DNA of 64,000 nucleotides, taken from contig NZ_LMVK01000034.1 in the NCBI RefSeq assembly GCF_001541315.1, forward strand, positions 186,001-250,000, written 5' to 3'. Origin of the DNA: Agrobacterium tumefaciens str. B6. Its GTDB lineage: Bacteria; Pseudomonadota; Alphaproteobacteria; Rhizobiales; Rhizobiaceae. Below are positions 37,639 to 46,892 of the stretch, one piece after another; position 1 is the first letter of the stretch; the number at the start of each line of letters is the position of its first letter. The position numbers and the translations under genes were made by a program. Below the pieces are notes generated by a model that was given only the letters and a program-made list of their open reading frames with translations, was not told the DNA's origin and did not search any database.

Positions 37639-38592
37639 CTAAGCCGCGATCCCCGATACCTCACCGTCGACCGTCCGGCCCATAGCCTCGCGAATCTGCT
37701 GGCGAAGCCACACGGCCCCGGCATCCGCGTCGGTCTGCAGGGCCCAGACCATGGCGACGGGTGGGAAATTCAACGCCACCGGCACCGGGCTTATTTCCAG
37801 CCCCAGCAGCGGCGCATAACGCAGCGCGATACGCGAGGACACGGTGGCCAGCACCGCCGAAGATCGCGCCGTTGCCAGTACCGAAAGAAAATCCGGCGCC
37901 GCGGCAACGACGTCGATTTCCAATCCGCTCAGCTCCAGCGCATCCTTGATGCAGCCGTGCAGGCTGTCCGTCTGCGATATGACCGCATGTTTGGCCGCCA
38001 CATAGGCGTCCAGTCCCACGGGATTGGGCAGATCGAGTAAAGCCGGGTTGAAACAGCAGAATACGCTGGAAGAATAGAGCGGTTCGCAATGGTGGCGCTG
38101 CTCTTTCGAATAGGTGCATCCGACAGCCATGTCGATCACACCCGTATCCAGCATCGCCGTGATTTCCTGCTCCTGCCCGTTGCGGGCGAGAATACGGATA
38201 CCGGGCGCAATCTCCCGCAGCCGCGCCGTCAAATCCGGCAAAAGCAACAGTTCCACCTCGCTCGACATGCCCAGCCGGAATGTGCGGCGCTCCGTTGCCG
38301 GATCGAACACATCCGCCGTCAGCACCGCCGCCTGCGCCTGCCTGAGCGCCTGTCTCACCGGCCCGGCCAGATTGAGCGCCCGCGCCGTCGGCTTCATCTC
38401 CTGCCCCACGCGGATGAAAAGCTCGTCCTGAAACAGGGTCCGCAGGGTGGAGAGATTATGGCTCATGGCCGGCTGCTGGATTTTCAGCCGCCGCGCGGCG
38501 CGCGTGACATTCATTTCCTCCATCATCGCATCGAAGGCGATGAGAAGGTTGAGGTCGAAAGAACGGAGATTGAAATGATCGATAGTTTGCAT
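37639..38592 (-). CDS. LysR-family transcriptional regulator
   Basis: 317 aa. N-terminal winged helix-turn-helix (RSFDLNLLIAFDAMMEEMNVTRAARRLKIQQPAMSHNL), then an effector-binding domain. The N-terminus, beginning NLRSFDLNLL, resembles NodD/LinR-like LysR proteins. It is divergent from the MBL hydrolase gene across 86 bp and most likely controls it; an ATCGATTTGAT dyad lies in the gap. Effector unknown. Confidence 0.93.
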   Translation of the reverse strand: MQTIDHFNLRSFDLNLLIAFDAMMEEMNVTRAARRLKIQQPAMSHNLSTLRTLFQDELFIRVGQEMKPTARALNLAGPVRQALRQAQAAVLTADVFDPATERRTFRLGMSSEVELLLLPDLTARLREIAPGIRILARNGQEQEITAMLDTGVIDMAVGCTYSKEQRHHCEPLYSSSVFCCFNPALLDLPNPVGLDAYVAAKHAVISQTDSLHGCIKDALELSGLEIDVVAAAPDFLSVLATARSSAVLATVSSRIALRYAPLLGLEISPVPVALNFPPVAMVWALQTDADAGAVWLRQQIREAMGRTVDGEVSGIAA

Positions 38593-38678
38593 AAGTCACA
38601 TCGATTTGATTGCTGACCTCTCTACACTTAGCTGGAGTACGGAAAGTTTCAAGACGTTCCCCAACCCAGGAGCCCTCA

Positions 38679-39647
38679 ATGCCGTCACGTCGCTCACTTC
38701 TCAAAGGCGCCGCCAGCGCCATCATCGCCGCCCCCCCCTTCGTTGCACCCTCCCTCGCCTTCGCTAAGGCGCCGCTCGCCGCCACACAGGCACCCGGCTT
38801 TTACCGGCTGATGGTCGGCAAGGTGGAAGTCACCGCGCTTTCGGACGGCGTCATCGCGCTGCCGCTTGCCAAAATCTACACCAACACCACACCGGAACAT
38901 GCGACAAAGGTGCTGCAGGATGCCTTCCTGCCGGAAGAAACGCCCACCTCGGTCAACGCGTTTCTCGTCAACACCGGCGACAGGCTGGTGCTGATTGATG
39001 CCGGCACCGGCACCTATCTCGGCCCAAGCCTCGGCCGGCTCGTCGCCAATATCGAGGCCTCAGGCTACAAGGCGGGGGAGATAGACGATGTTATCCTCAC
39101 CCATATCCATACCGACCACTCCGGCGGGCTGTCTGCGGATGGCAAACGCGTCTTTGCCAATGCGACCCTGCACGTCAACAAGCGCGAAGCCGCTTTCTGG
39201 CTTGATGAGGCAAAGGCCAAGGCGGCGCCCGAAGCGCTGAAGAAGGGTTATGCCGAAGCGAAGGAAAGCATCCAGCCCTATATCGATGCCGGCAAGTTCG
39301 AGACATTCGGTGACAATGCCGCGCCGGTTCCCGGCCTCGGCTCGATCCTTTATGCCGGCCATACGCCGGGCCACAGCGGCATCGTTCTGGAAAGCGACGG
39401 CCAGAAGATCGTGTTCTGGGGTGATATCACCCATGGCGATATCCTCCAGTTCGATGAGCCTGATGTCGCGATCGAATTTGACGTCGACCAGAAGGCTGCC
39501 GTCGCCGCCCGCGATCTGGCATTCCGGCAGGCGGTGGAAGGCAAATATCTGGTGGCAGGCGCCCATATCGCCTTCCCCGGCATAGGCCATGTGCGCACCG
39601 ACAGCACCAATTACGATTGGCTTCCGGTCAATTACACGACGCTTTAA
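38679..39647 (+). CDS. Tat-exported metallo-beta-lactamase-fold hydrolase
   Basis: 322 aa. A twin-arginine signal SRRSLLKGAASAIIAAPP is followed by an MBL fold with THIHTDHSGG, the dinuclear metal site, and downstream His in AGHTPGHSG and GDITHG. Lactonase, phosphotriesterase or quorum-quenching-type activities occur in related proteins; none can be assigned here. AGGAG precedes ATG 38679. The divergent LysR gene suggests that expression is inducible. Confidence 0.9.
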   Translation: MPSRRSLLKGAASAIIAAPPFVAPSLAFAKAPLAATQAPGFYRLMVGKVEVTALSDGVIALPLAKIYTNTTPEHATKVLQDAFLPEETPTSVNAFLVNTGDRLVLIDAGTGTYLGPSLGRLVANIEASGYKAGEIDDVILTHIHTDHSGGLSADGKRVFANATLHVNKREAAFWLDEAKAKAAPEALKKGYAEAKESIQPYIDAGKFETFGDNAAPVPGLGSILYAGHTPGHSGIVLESDGQKIVFWGDITHGDILQFDEPDVAIEFDVDQKAAVAARDLAFRQAVEGKYLVAGAHIAFPGIGHVRTDSTNYDWLPVNYTTL

Positions 39648-39658
39648 CTGCAGAACGG

Positions 39659-39691
39659 AATGGCCTGATCGTGGATCGGATCAGGCCATCA
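39659..39691. terminator. hairpin between convergent MBL hydrolase and MFS genes
   Basis: ATGGCCTGATC and GATCAGGCCAT pair perfectly. No clear U-run, so it is a shared or Rho-assisted terminator at best. Confidence 0.5.
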
Positions 39692-39705
39692 CCCCTGAGC
39701 GGCAA

Positions 39706-41019
39706 TCAGGTCAGCGCTACCTGCCGCGTTTCCGCATTGATCATCGTGGCCGCAATGGCGGCCAGCACCAGCAGCCCGGCAAATATGCCGATTGCGACAC
39801 CAAAACCCTGCGCAATGGCATAACCAAGCAGAGACGGCGCAAGCAGGCCGCCAAGCCGCGCCATGGCGCCCGCGGCCCCCATGCCGGTCGCCCGGGATTC
39901 GGTTGGATAAAGCTCCGGCGTATAGGCATAAAGCGCTCCCCAGGTGCCGAGCAGCGCAAAGCTCATAATAAGCAGTGAAGCGGCAATCATTGCGCCGGCC
40001 GAAGCGAGCGTGAAGAGCAGGCATCCGAGCGCGGAGAGCAGGCAGAAGCCGATCAGTGTCGGCTTGCGGCCCCATTTTTCAACGCCATAGGCGGCAAGCG
40101 CATAACCGGGGATCTGCGCCAGCGCCACCAGCACTAGAAAACCATAACCACGCACGAAGCCGAACCCGTCTCCGGCCAGTTTCGCCGGCATCCAGGTGAA
40201 GACACCGTAATAGGAGACGGAGACAAGGAACCAGATGGCAAGGATCATGATGCTGCGCTGCCGGAGTGCGGGTGAAAATATCCCCTGCCCCTTGGCCACG
40301 TCAGGCTGGAAAAGCCCGGTTCCGGCATCGAGCGGCGCGCGGCCATTCGTCACCAGCATGCGGTTGACGACAGCCTTTGCTTCCTCTGACCGACCGCTGC
40401 GCAAGAGGTAAAGCGGCGATTCCGGCACCAGAAAGCGCAGGCCGAGACCGAGGACGGCCGGAAAGGCCGTCACGGCAAAAATGTAACGCCAGGCATCAGC
40501 GACGCCGGCAAGGCTGGCGCCCCAAGCGGCCAGCGCCACGATCAGTGTCCCGACAGCCCAGAAGCCTTCCAGAAAGACCAGCCAGCGCCCGCGATTTTTG
40601 GCGGGCAGGAATTCCGCCATCATCGCATAATCCACCGGCAGCGTGCCGCCCACGGCAGCCCCGGTAAGAAAGCGCAGAACGAGCAGAATGGTGAAATCAG
40701 GCGAGAATATCGAAAGCACACCGAACAGCGCATCACAGGCCACGGTGACGATCAGCACCCGGCGACGCCCGTAACGATCCGCCAGCCGCCCGAAACCGGC
40801 AGCGCCGAGAAGCATGCCGAAAAAGAACGCCGTGCCGGTCTGCAGCGCCTGCGGCACCGTCAGGCCGAAGGTTGCGGCAATCGAGGCGGCGGTGAAGCCG
40901 ACGGCCAGAACCTGCATGGCATCCGCCGCCCAGACGAGACCGAAAATGCCCATCAGCCTGCGCTGATAGGCGCCTGCGCCCGCGCGCTCCAGCGCCTCAT
41001 TCATGGTGATTGCCGTCAT
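39706..41019 (-). CDS. MFS transporter (metabolite:H+ symporter type)
   Basis: 437 aa with twelve predicted membrane helices. Family signatures: GFGRLADRYGRRRVL between helices 2 and 3, PESPLYLLRSGRSEEA after helix 6 and TPELYPTESRATG near helix 11. These place it with the SV2/NiaP-like or aromatic-acid symporter groups. The substrate (niacin, aromatic acid or sugar) is not determinable. A single gene. Confidence 0.9.
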   Translation of the reverse strand: MTAITMNEALERAGAGAYQRRLMGIFGLVWAADAMQVLAVGFTAASIAATFGLTVPQALQTGTAFFFGMLLGAAGFGRLADRYGRRRVLIVTVACDALFGVLSIFSPDFTILLVLRFLTGAAVGGTLPVDYAMMAEFLPAKNRGRWLVFLEGFWAVGTLIVALAAWGASLAGVADAWRYIFAVTAFPAVLGLGLRFLVPESPLYLLRSGRSEEAKAVVNRMLVTNGRAPLDAGTGLFQPDVAKGQGIFSPALRQRSIMILAIWFLVSVSYYGVFTWMPAKLAGDGFGFVRGYGFLVLVALAQIPGYALAAYGVEKWGRKPTLIGFCLLSALGCLLFTLASAGAMIAASLLIMSFALLGTWGALYAYTPELYPTESRATGMGAAGAMARLGGLLAPSLLGYAIAQGFGVAIGIFAGLLVLAAIAATMINAETRQVALT

Positions 41020-41154
41020 GCCCCGCCCCTCTGCAGAAATCGACTTTCACTTGCTATCGCATGGGGGGAGGAAACGGAATTGAATTCTGTGGAGGGGTGC
41101 GCACGGTTGGAACGAAATGCTCGGCGCAACGATAGGCGAACCCCTGCGCCTCCG

Positions 41155-41273
41155 CCCTCATCCCTGTGCTTGTCACAGGGATCCCGCCAGCCCAAGTCCT
41201 TGGGCTGAAAAGAGTCCTCTCGCCGCGCAGATGCGCGTCGGCTGGATTCCTGTGACAAGCACAGGAATGAGGG
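41155..41273. repeat. rhizobial palindromic intergenic repeat
   Basis: Within a 304-bp gene-free gap, a 30-bp left arm (CCTCATCCCTGTGCTTGTCAC...) pairs with a 30-bp right arm (...GTGACAAGCACAGGAATGAG), with few mismatches. A small central hairpin AGCCCAAG/CTTGGGCT lies between them. A typical non-autonomous palindromic unit; nothing else seen in the gap. Confidence 0.75.
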
Positions 41274-41323
41274 AAGACAGAAGCGCTGGCGAGAAAAGGC
41301 AAAGCTGCCTTGCAGAAAGACCC

Positions 41324-41893
41324 TCAGCCGTAAACCCGAAGAGGCTCCTCAAAACCCTCATCTTCCGCAGCTGCGGCAGGCATCCCGGCCTCGCAGTTGC
41401 GCCAGCCGATCTTGCCCTTCAACCGCTGATGAACGTCATTGCCAAGCGGCGCCACCAGCACCCGGTTCGGATCAACCGGTCCCGGAAAATCGAGCGCCGC
41501 ATAAGCGACCTTCTCAAAACCGAGCGGCATGTAATAGGGCGGATCGCCGATCAGGATCACGGCCTCGGAGCCCTTCCGCCTTGCGGCCGCAATGGCGATC
41601 CGGACGAGTTCCCGGCCTATGCCCTTGTTTTTGTGCGAAGGCCGAACCGCAAGCGGGCCAAGCATATGGCCCTTCACCCCGCCGGCCAGGACGGGCGTCA
41701 TGCGCACCGAAGCGATCGTCTCACCATCATCAGCGCAGACGAAGGACAGCGACCGGTCATGCGGACCCTGCTCACGGATGCGCGCCGCCGCACGGGTGTG
41801 CCGGCCGGGACCAAATGCTTCTTCGTTGATGACTTCGATGATGGCGTCGTGCGACGCGTCCTCGGTGAGGTAGACAAGATCGTGCTTGGACAT
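41324..41893 (-). CDS. GNAT-family N-acetyltransferase (YhbS-like)
   Basis: 189 aa. GPLAVRPSHKNKGIGRELVRIAIAAAR is the acetyl-CoA site and VILIGDPPYYMPLGFEKV matches the YhbS-like predicted acetyltransferases. ATG 41893 (MSKHDLVYL) is preferred over an in-frame TTG at 41929. Substrate unknown. Confidence 0.87.
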   Translation of the reverse strand: MSKHDLVYLTEDASHDAIIEVINEEAFGPGRHTRAAARIREQGPHDRSLSFVCADDGETIASVRMTPVLAGGVKGHMLGPLAVRPSHKNKGIGRELVRIAIAAARRKGSEAVILIGDPPYYMPLGFEKVAYAALDFPGPVDPNRVLVAPLGNDVHQRLKGKIGWRNCEAGMPAAAAEDEGFEEPLRVYG

Positions 41894-42189
41894 AAAGAGA
41901 CCGAAACTTCCAGAATGCGGATGCGACAATAGATGACGGCTGCGCCGGTAAGGGCGTTCAGGAGCGTCAGCGTCGTCGGAGCATCCGTGGTTCGATCATA
42001 GCCTGCAATTTCCTCAGATTTGAGAAAATCGCAATTATCAGGAAAATCACCCCCCGTCCAGAACAAATCTCGACGCTCCTCCTTTCAGCCTGTGCGGGAC
42101 CGGAAACGCATTGTTCAATGCCTTGCGGGTTCGCGGGATTGAGCGAAACGGGTAGTATCGCCGTCAAGGAAACAATCAAGGAGATCATC

Positions 42190-43182
42190 ATGGGCATGCT
42201 GGTGGAAGGTGTGTGGAAGGACGTCTGGTACGACACCAAGGAAACCAAGGGGCATTTCAAGCGCAGCGCCTCGCAATTCCGCAACTGGATCACAGCGGAT
42301 GGCGCACCCGGCCCTTCCGGAGAAGGCGGTTTCGAGGCGGAGAAAGATCGTTACCACCTCTATGTCTCCTTCGCCTGCCCCTGGGCGCATCGCACCCTGA
42401 TCTTCCGCAAGCTGAAAAAGCTGGACGACCTGATCTCGGTCTCCGTCGTTGATCCGCTGATGCTGGAAAACGGCTGGGAATTCAAGCCGCAGGGCGAACG
42501 CACGCCGGGCGCGACCGAGGATCACCTGTTCGGCTCCTCCACGCTCTGGCAGGTCTATACCAAAGCGGACCCCAAATATTCCGGGCGCGTCACCGTGCCG
42601 GTGCTCTGGGACAAAAAGCGCGGCACCATCGTTTCCAATGAATCGGCGGAAATCATCCGCATGTTCAACTCCGCCTTCAATGATCTCACCGGCTCGCAGG
42701 AGGATTATTATCCCGAAGCGTTGCGCGCCGAGATCGACGCGCTGAACGACGTGATCTATGACACCGTCAATAACGGCGTCTACAAGGCCGGCTTCGCCAC
42801 GACACAGGACGCCTATCAGCAGAATGCCGTGAAGGTCTTCGAAACGCTCGATATGCTGGAAGATCGCCTGAAGGACCGCCGTTTCCTGTTCGGCGCGGAG
42901 CAGACGGAAGCGGACTGGCGTCTGTTCACCACTCTGGTGCGGTTCGATCCCGTTTATGTCGGCCATTTCAAGTGCAATATCCGCCGCATCCACGACTATC
43001 CGCACCTGACGGGTTACCTGCGCGATCTTTACCAGACACCGGGCGTGCCTGACACGGTCGACATGCGCCACATCAAGGAACATTATTACCGCAGCCACCG
43101 CACCATCAACCCGACCGGCATCGTGCCCGTCGGTCCGGAGCTGGACCTGACCATGGCGCATGGACGCGAGACGCTGGTCTGA
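42190..43182 (+). CDS. yqjG: glutathionyl-hydroquinone reductase (Xi-class GST)
   Basis: 330 aa, the length of YqjG/ECM4 proteins. The active-site Cys63 sits in FACPWAHRTL, the hallmark of S-glutathionyl-hydroquinone reductases. It reduces glutathionyl-(hydro)quinones with GSH. The C-terminal GST helical domain includes FLFGAEQTEADWRLFTTLVRFD. AAGGAG precedes ATG 42190; the frame is open upstream to 42118. Confidence 0.93.
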   Translation: MGMLVEGVWKDVWYDTKETKGHFKRSASQFRNWITADGAPGPSGEGGFEAEKDRYHLYVSFACPWAHRTLIFRKLKKLDDLISVSVVDPLMLENGWEFKPQGERTPGATEDHLFGSSTLWQVYTKADPKYSGRVTVPVLWDKKRGTIVSNESAEIIRMFNSAFNDLTGSQEDYYPEALRAEIDALNDVIYDTVNNGVYKAGFATTQDAYQQNAVKVFETLDMLEDRLKDRRFLFGAEQTEADWRLFTTLVRFDPVYVGHFKCNIRRIHDYPHLTGYLRDLYQTPGVPDTVDMRHIKEHYYRSHRTINPTGIVPVGPELDLTMAHGRETLV

Positions 43183-43194
43183 CGAAATACGCCG

Positions 43195-43686
43195 CTACCA
43201 GTAGTCGGCAATCGCCGCTTCGCCGGCAAGTTCGGCAAGGCGGCGGCGGGTTGCCGCCGTCACCCCTTCGGGCAGATTTGAAAGATCGAAAAAGCCGCTC
43301 TCGGCAATCTCATGATCCGGCTTTTTCGGTTTGGTCTGGGTGACATCAAGCCGATAAAGCGCGACATGGTCGCGATTGCTGCCTTCCAGATTAAGGTAAA
43401 CGTGGAAAAGCTCCGGCTTTGAGGCAGCTTCGAGATTGCCTTCCTCGCGGATTTCCTTGTGCAGCGCCGCGAGCAGGGTTTCGCCGCGCTCCACCCCGCC
43501 GCCCGGCAGATACCAGCCCGGAAGATAGGTGTGCCGCACGAGAAAAATCCTGCCCTTTTCATCGTAGCAAGCCGCACGCACACCAAGAGTTGCGCCGCGC
43601 GTGAACAGAAAAACGAAATGCAGAAAGCGGATGAAGACACGCATATGGAACGGACGGGCCTGCCGCCCGGTTGTTTCGTCATTCAC
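43195..43686 (-). CDS. Nudix hydrolase
   Basis: 163 aa. Nudix box GGGVERGETLLAALHKEIREEGNL is complete except Arg to Lys before the first Glu of the REUxEE core. A hydrophobic N-terminal helix (FIRFLHFVFLFT) precedes the fold. Substrate unknown. Divergent from the phosphoesterase at 43753. Confidence 0.88.
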   Translation of the reverse strand: MNDETTGRQARPFHMRVFIRFLHFVFLFTRGATLGVRAACYDEKGRIFLVRHTYLPGWYLPGGGVERGETLLAALHKEIREEGNLEAASKPELFHVYLNLEGSNRDHVALYRLDVTQTKPKKPDHEIAESGFFDLSNLPEGVTAATRRRLAELAGEAAIADYW

Positions 43687-43752
43687 CCTGGTTTCTCCCC
43701 GCCTGCCGGCTTTTATTGGACGCGCGGCATATCATAGGTTATCTCTGCCGCC

Positions 43753-44703
43753 ATGTTCAAACTTGCCCATATTTCAGACGTCCATTTAGGGCCACTGCCA
43801 AAACTCACTTTCCGGGAACTTGCATCGAAACGGATTACCGGTTTCGTCAACTGGCACCGCAACCGCCGCAAGCATCTCTTTACCGATACACTGGAAAAAC
43901 TGCTCGACGATCTCGAGGCAAAATCACCGGATCATCTGGCTATTACCGGCGATCTCGTCAATCTTGCGACGGGCATCGAAATCCGCGCCGCCGCCGACTG
44001 GCTTGAGGAAGTGGGTGACCCTGAGAGAACCTCGGTGGTCCCAGGCAATCACGACGCCTATGTTTCCGGCGCGCACGACAAGGCCATGCAGGCCTGGTAT
44101 CCATACGTGCGTGGCGATGGCGACCCGGCGGAATGGGACGACGACCGCAAGATTTTTCCCTATATGCGCGTGCGCGGCCCCGTGGCGCTGATCGGCTGCT
44201 CCACCTCGATTGCAACACCACCCTTTTCGGCCACCGGCTATTTCGGCAACCGACAGGCGCGCGCCACGGCGGAACTCTTAAAAAAAGCCGGTGAACAGGG
44301 GCTGTTCCGCGTGGTGATGATCCATCATCCGCCCATCCGGGGCGCTTCCCCCACCCACAAACGCATGATCGGCATTCGCCGTTTCGCGGCCGCACTCGGC
44401 GTCGGCGGTGCGGAACTCGTGCTGCACGGTCATACCCATCTCAACACGGTTTACTGGTTGAACACCCACCACGGAGAGGACCACATCCCGGTCGTCGGCA
44501 TTTCCTCGGCCAGCCAGGGACCGGGCGGTGAAAAACCGCGCGCGGCCTATAATCTCTTCCACATTTCCGGTGGGCCCGGCACGTGGAATGTCGCCTGCGA
44601 ACGCCACAGCCTCGATGAGACGGCGACGGGTGTGGCGCTGGAAGATGTGCGGGTGTTTTATGAAAACGGGCGGCCGCTGGGATTTTCTCTACCGAGGGAA
44701 TAA
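43753..44703 (+). CDS. calcineurin-like metallophosphoesterase
   Basis: 316 aa. Metal-site motifs: HISDVHLG, ITGDLVNLA, VPGNHDAYVSG, MIHHPP, LHGHTHLNTV. This is a second phosphoesterase of the window and is not closely similar to the one at 22086. It probably hydrolyses cyclic nucleotides or other phosphodiesters. A palindromic repeat follows. Confidence 0.9.
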   Translation: MFKLAHISDVHLGPLPKLTFRELASKRITGFVNWHRNRRKHLFTDTLEKLLDDLEAKSPDHLAITGDLVNLATGIEIRAAADWLEEVGDPERTSVVPGNHDAYVSGAHDKAMQAWYPYVRGDGDPAEWDDDRKIFPYMRVRGPVALIGCSTSIATPPFSATGYFGNRQARATAELLKKAGEQGLFRVVMIHHPPIRGASPTHKRMIGIRRFAAALGVGGAELVLHGHTHLNTVYWLNTHHGEDHIPVVGISSASQGPGGEKPRAAYNLFHISGGPGTWNVACERHSLDETATGVALEDVRVFYENGRPLGFSLPRE

Positions 44704-44734
44704 AGCCCGCGGGCGTGGAACGGAGGAGGGCTTT

Positions 44735-44890
44735 ACCCCCCTCTGACCTGCCGGGCATCTCCCCCTCAAGGGGGGAGATCGACCTGAGGCTAGGTCTTGC
44801 CCATATCAAAGCCCGAGAATGAAGCTGCGGGAAAGCGTCTTGCCGATCTCCCCCCTTGAGGGGGAGATGCCCGGCAGGGCAGAGGGGGGT
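44735..44890. repeat. rhizobial palindromic intergenic repeat between convergent genes
   Basis: 47-bp arms at 44735-44781 and 44844-44890 are almost perfect inverse copies. Each contains its own small palindrome (ATCTCCCCC...GGGGGGAGAT). It fills the gap between the phosphoesterase and leuA and could terminate both transcripts. Confidence 0.8.
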
Positions 44891-44915
44891 GCCATCCCCC
44901 ACCCTCAAGGCAAGC

Positions 44916-46625
44916 TTATTTCGCCCGCTCTTCCAGCACCCGGTTGGCCGCCGAGACAATCGCCTCCAGCGACGCACCCACGATATTCGTATTGACCCCC
45001 GCCCCGAACAGCTTGCCGCCCGGATGCTCCATCTCGACATAGGCAATGGCCGAGGCATTCGAGCCATGCTGCAGCGAATGCTCGGAATAATCATTCACCG
45101 AGAGATCAACCCCGAGATAAACCGACAGCGCATTGATGAACCCGTCGATCGGACCGGTTCCCTTGCCCTCGATGCGCTTCACCTCGCCATTATCGGTGAT
45201 CTCGGCGGCCACAATGCGCACGCCCTTGAAATCGCCGGCCGGATAGGTGTGGTGATCAACGAACTTGATGCGCGCATTCGGCTGCGTCACATAACGCTCC
45301 ATAAAGCGCTCATAGATGCGCTTGGCCGGCAGTTCCACACCCTCTTCGTCGGTGATGCGCTGGATATCCTCGCGGAACTCTACCTGCAGGTTGCGCGGCA
45401 GGTTGATGCCGTAATCCTGCTGCAGAATATAGGCGATGCCGCCCTTGCCGGATTGCGAGTTGATGCGGATGATCGCCTCATAGGAGCGGCCGACATCCTT
45501 CGGGTCGATCGGCAGATAGGGCACTTCCCAGACGGGGTGATTGGCGACCTTGATCGCCTTCATGCCCTTGTTGATCGCATCCTGATGCGAGCCGGAAAAC
45601 GCCGTGTAGACCAGTTCGCCGACATAAGGGTGACGCTCGGGGATCGTCATCTCGTTGGAATATTCGTACACGGCCTTGATACGCTCGATATCGCGGCAAT
45701 CCAGCTCCGGATCAACGCCCTGCGTGTACATGTTCAGCGCCAGCGTCACGACGTCGACGTTACCCGTGCGCTCGCCATTGCCGAACAGCGTGCCTTCGAC
45801 GCGGTCCGCACCGGCCATCAGGCTCAACTCGGTCGCCGCAATGCCCGTGCCGCGGTCGTTATGCGGATGCAGCGAGATGATGACGTTTTCGCGGTTGTCG
45901 ATATTGCGGCACATCCATTCGATCTGGTCGGCATAGATGTTCGGCGTCGCCATTTCCACCGTCGAGGGCAGGTTCAGGATCAGCTTGTTGTCCGCAGTCG
46001 GCTTCACCACCTCAACAACGGCGTTGCAGATTTCCAGCGCCACTTCCAGCTCGGTGCCGGTAAAGCTCTCAGGCGAATATTCGAAGCGGAAACCGCCGCC
46101 AGCCTTCGCCGCCATATCGGTGATCATCTTCGCCGCATCAACGGCAATCTGCTTGATGCCATGCACATCCTTGCCGAACACCACGCGACGCTGCAATTCC
46201 GAGGTGGAATTGTAGAAGTGTATGATCGGCTTGTTGGCGCCCTGCAGCGCCTCGAAGGTACGGGTGATCAGTTCCGGGCGGCACTGTACCAGCACCTGCA
46301 GGGAAACATCGTCAGGTACATTGCCTTCTTCCACGCACCAGCGGGCAAAATCGAAGTCCGTCTGCGAGGCGGAAGGGAAACCGATTTCGATTTCCTTGAA
46401 GCCCATTTCCAGCAGCAGCTTGAACATGCGGGCCTTGCGGTCGTGACCCATGGGGTTGACCAGCGATTGGTTGCCGTCACGCAGGTCCACCGAACACCAG
46501 ATCGGCGCCTTGTCGATGGTCTTGCCCGGCCAGGTGCGGTCAGGAATATTGATGGTCGGGTAAGGGCGATACTTCACGCTCGCGTCCGACATGCCCTTGG
46601 AAATATTGGTGATCTTGCCGTCCAT
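44916..46625 (-). CDS. leuA: 2-isopropylmalate synthase
   Basis: 569 aa, the long bacterial class with a C-terminal leucine-binding regulatory domain. First committed step of leucine synthesis: acetyl-CoA plus 2-oxoisovalerate. CSVDLRDGNQSL and HPHNDRGTG provide catalytic and metal ligands, and GNGERTGNVDVV is the family motif. The regulatory domain is about residues 440-569. GGAGGA precedes the ATG. An upstream leader peptide and alternative hairpins suggest attenuation by leucine. Confidence 0.97.
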   Translation of the reverse strand: MDGKITNISKGMSDASVKYRPYPTINIPDRTWPGKTIDKAPIWCSVDLRDGNQSLVNPMGHDRKARMFKLLLEMGFKEIEIGFPSASQTDFDFARWCVEEGNVPDDVSLQVLVQCRPELITRTFEALQGANKPIIHFYNSTSELQRRVVFGKDVHGIKQIAVDAAKMITDMAAKAGGGFRFEYSPESFTGTELEVALEICNAVVEVVKPTADNKLILNLPSTVEMATPNIYADQIEWMCRNIDNRENVIISLHPHNDRGTGIAATELSLMAGADRVEGTLFGNGERTGNVDVVTLALNMYTQGVDPELDCRDIERIKAVYEYSNEMTIPERHPYVGELVYTAFSGSHQDAINKGMKAIKVANHPVWEVPYLPIDPKDVGRSYEAIIRINSQSGKGGIAYILQQDYGINLPRNLQVEFREDIQRITDEEGVELPAKRIYERFMERYVTQPNARIKFVDHHTYPAGDFKGVRIVAAEITDNGEVKRIEGKGTGPIDGFINALSVYLGVDLSVNDYSEHSLQHGSNASAIAYVEMEHPGGKLFGAGVNTNIVGASLEAIVSAANRVLEERAK

Positions 46626-46721
46626 TTCGCTTCCTCCTTGCGCAGTCCGCGGGCGTCTTGCGCCATCGGCGGATGCACGGCCCTTTAGAGCCTAAATCCA
46701 GTATAAAATGAGATTTCGAGA

Positions 46722-46779
46722 TGAGGAGCGTTTGCACCAGCGGGCTTTCGGCCGCCGGGCGCTCCTCACTGGACCCGGC
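46722..46779 (-). promoter_or_regulatory. candidate leuA attenuator: two mutually exclusive hairpins
   Basis: On the reverse strand, GCCGGG (46774-46779) can pair with CCCGGC (46754-46759). The loop of that hairpin holds TGAGGAGCG (46760-46768), which can alternatively pair with CGCTCCTCA (46722-46730), 9 perfect pairs. The first hairpin starts right after the Leu-rich end of the leader peptide, as in amino-acid attenuators. The terminating arm lacks a strong U-run, so which structure terminates is unclear. Confidence 0.6.
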
Positions 46780-46885
46780 AACCGCGTGTAAGGTCGAGGC
46801 TAAGAAGCGAGAGTGCACCGCACGGCGAGGCCTTCGCAGAAATCTGCGCGCTCATGCCGTAAATGGTTGCGATGCTGTTGCTCAT
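46766..46885 (-). CDS. leuL: leu leader peptide (predicted, leaderless mRNA)
   Basis: 39 codons, MSNSIATIYGM...CGALSLLSLDLTRGCRVQ. Five Leu codons in nine positions lie near the end, followed by the attenuator stems and leuA. The ATG has no ribosome site. A good sigma-70 promoter places the transcript start at or next to the A of the ATG, so it is probably read as a leaderless mRNA, as known for the trp leader of Sinorhizobium. Low-level ribosome stalling at Leu codons would favour one of the two hairpins. Confidence 0.6.
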   Translation of the reverse strand: MSNSIATIYGMSAQISAKASPCGALSLLSLDLTRGCRVQ

Positions 46886-46892
46886 GGCGTCG

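Noticed and set aside
44856..46688. 610-codon open frame on the plus strand
   Set aside because: Antisense to leuA; no ribosome site and no recognisable domain.
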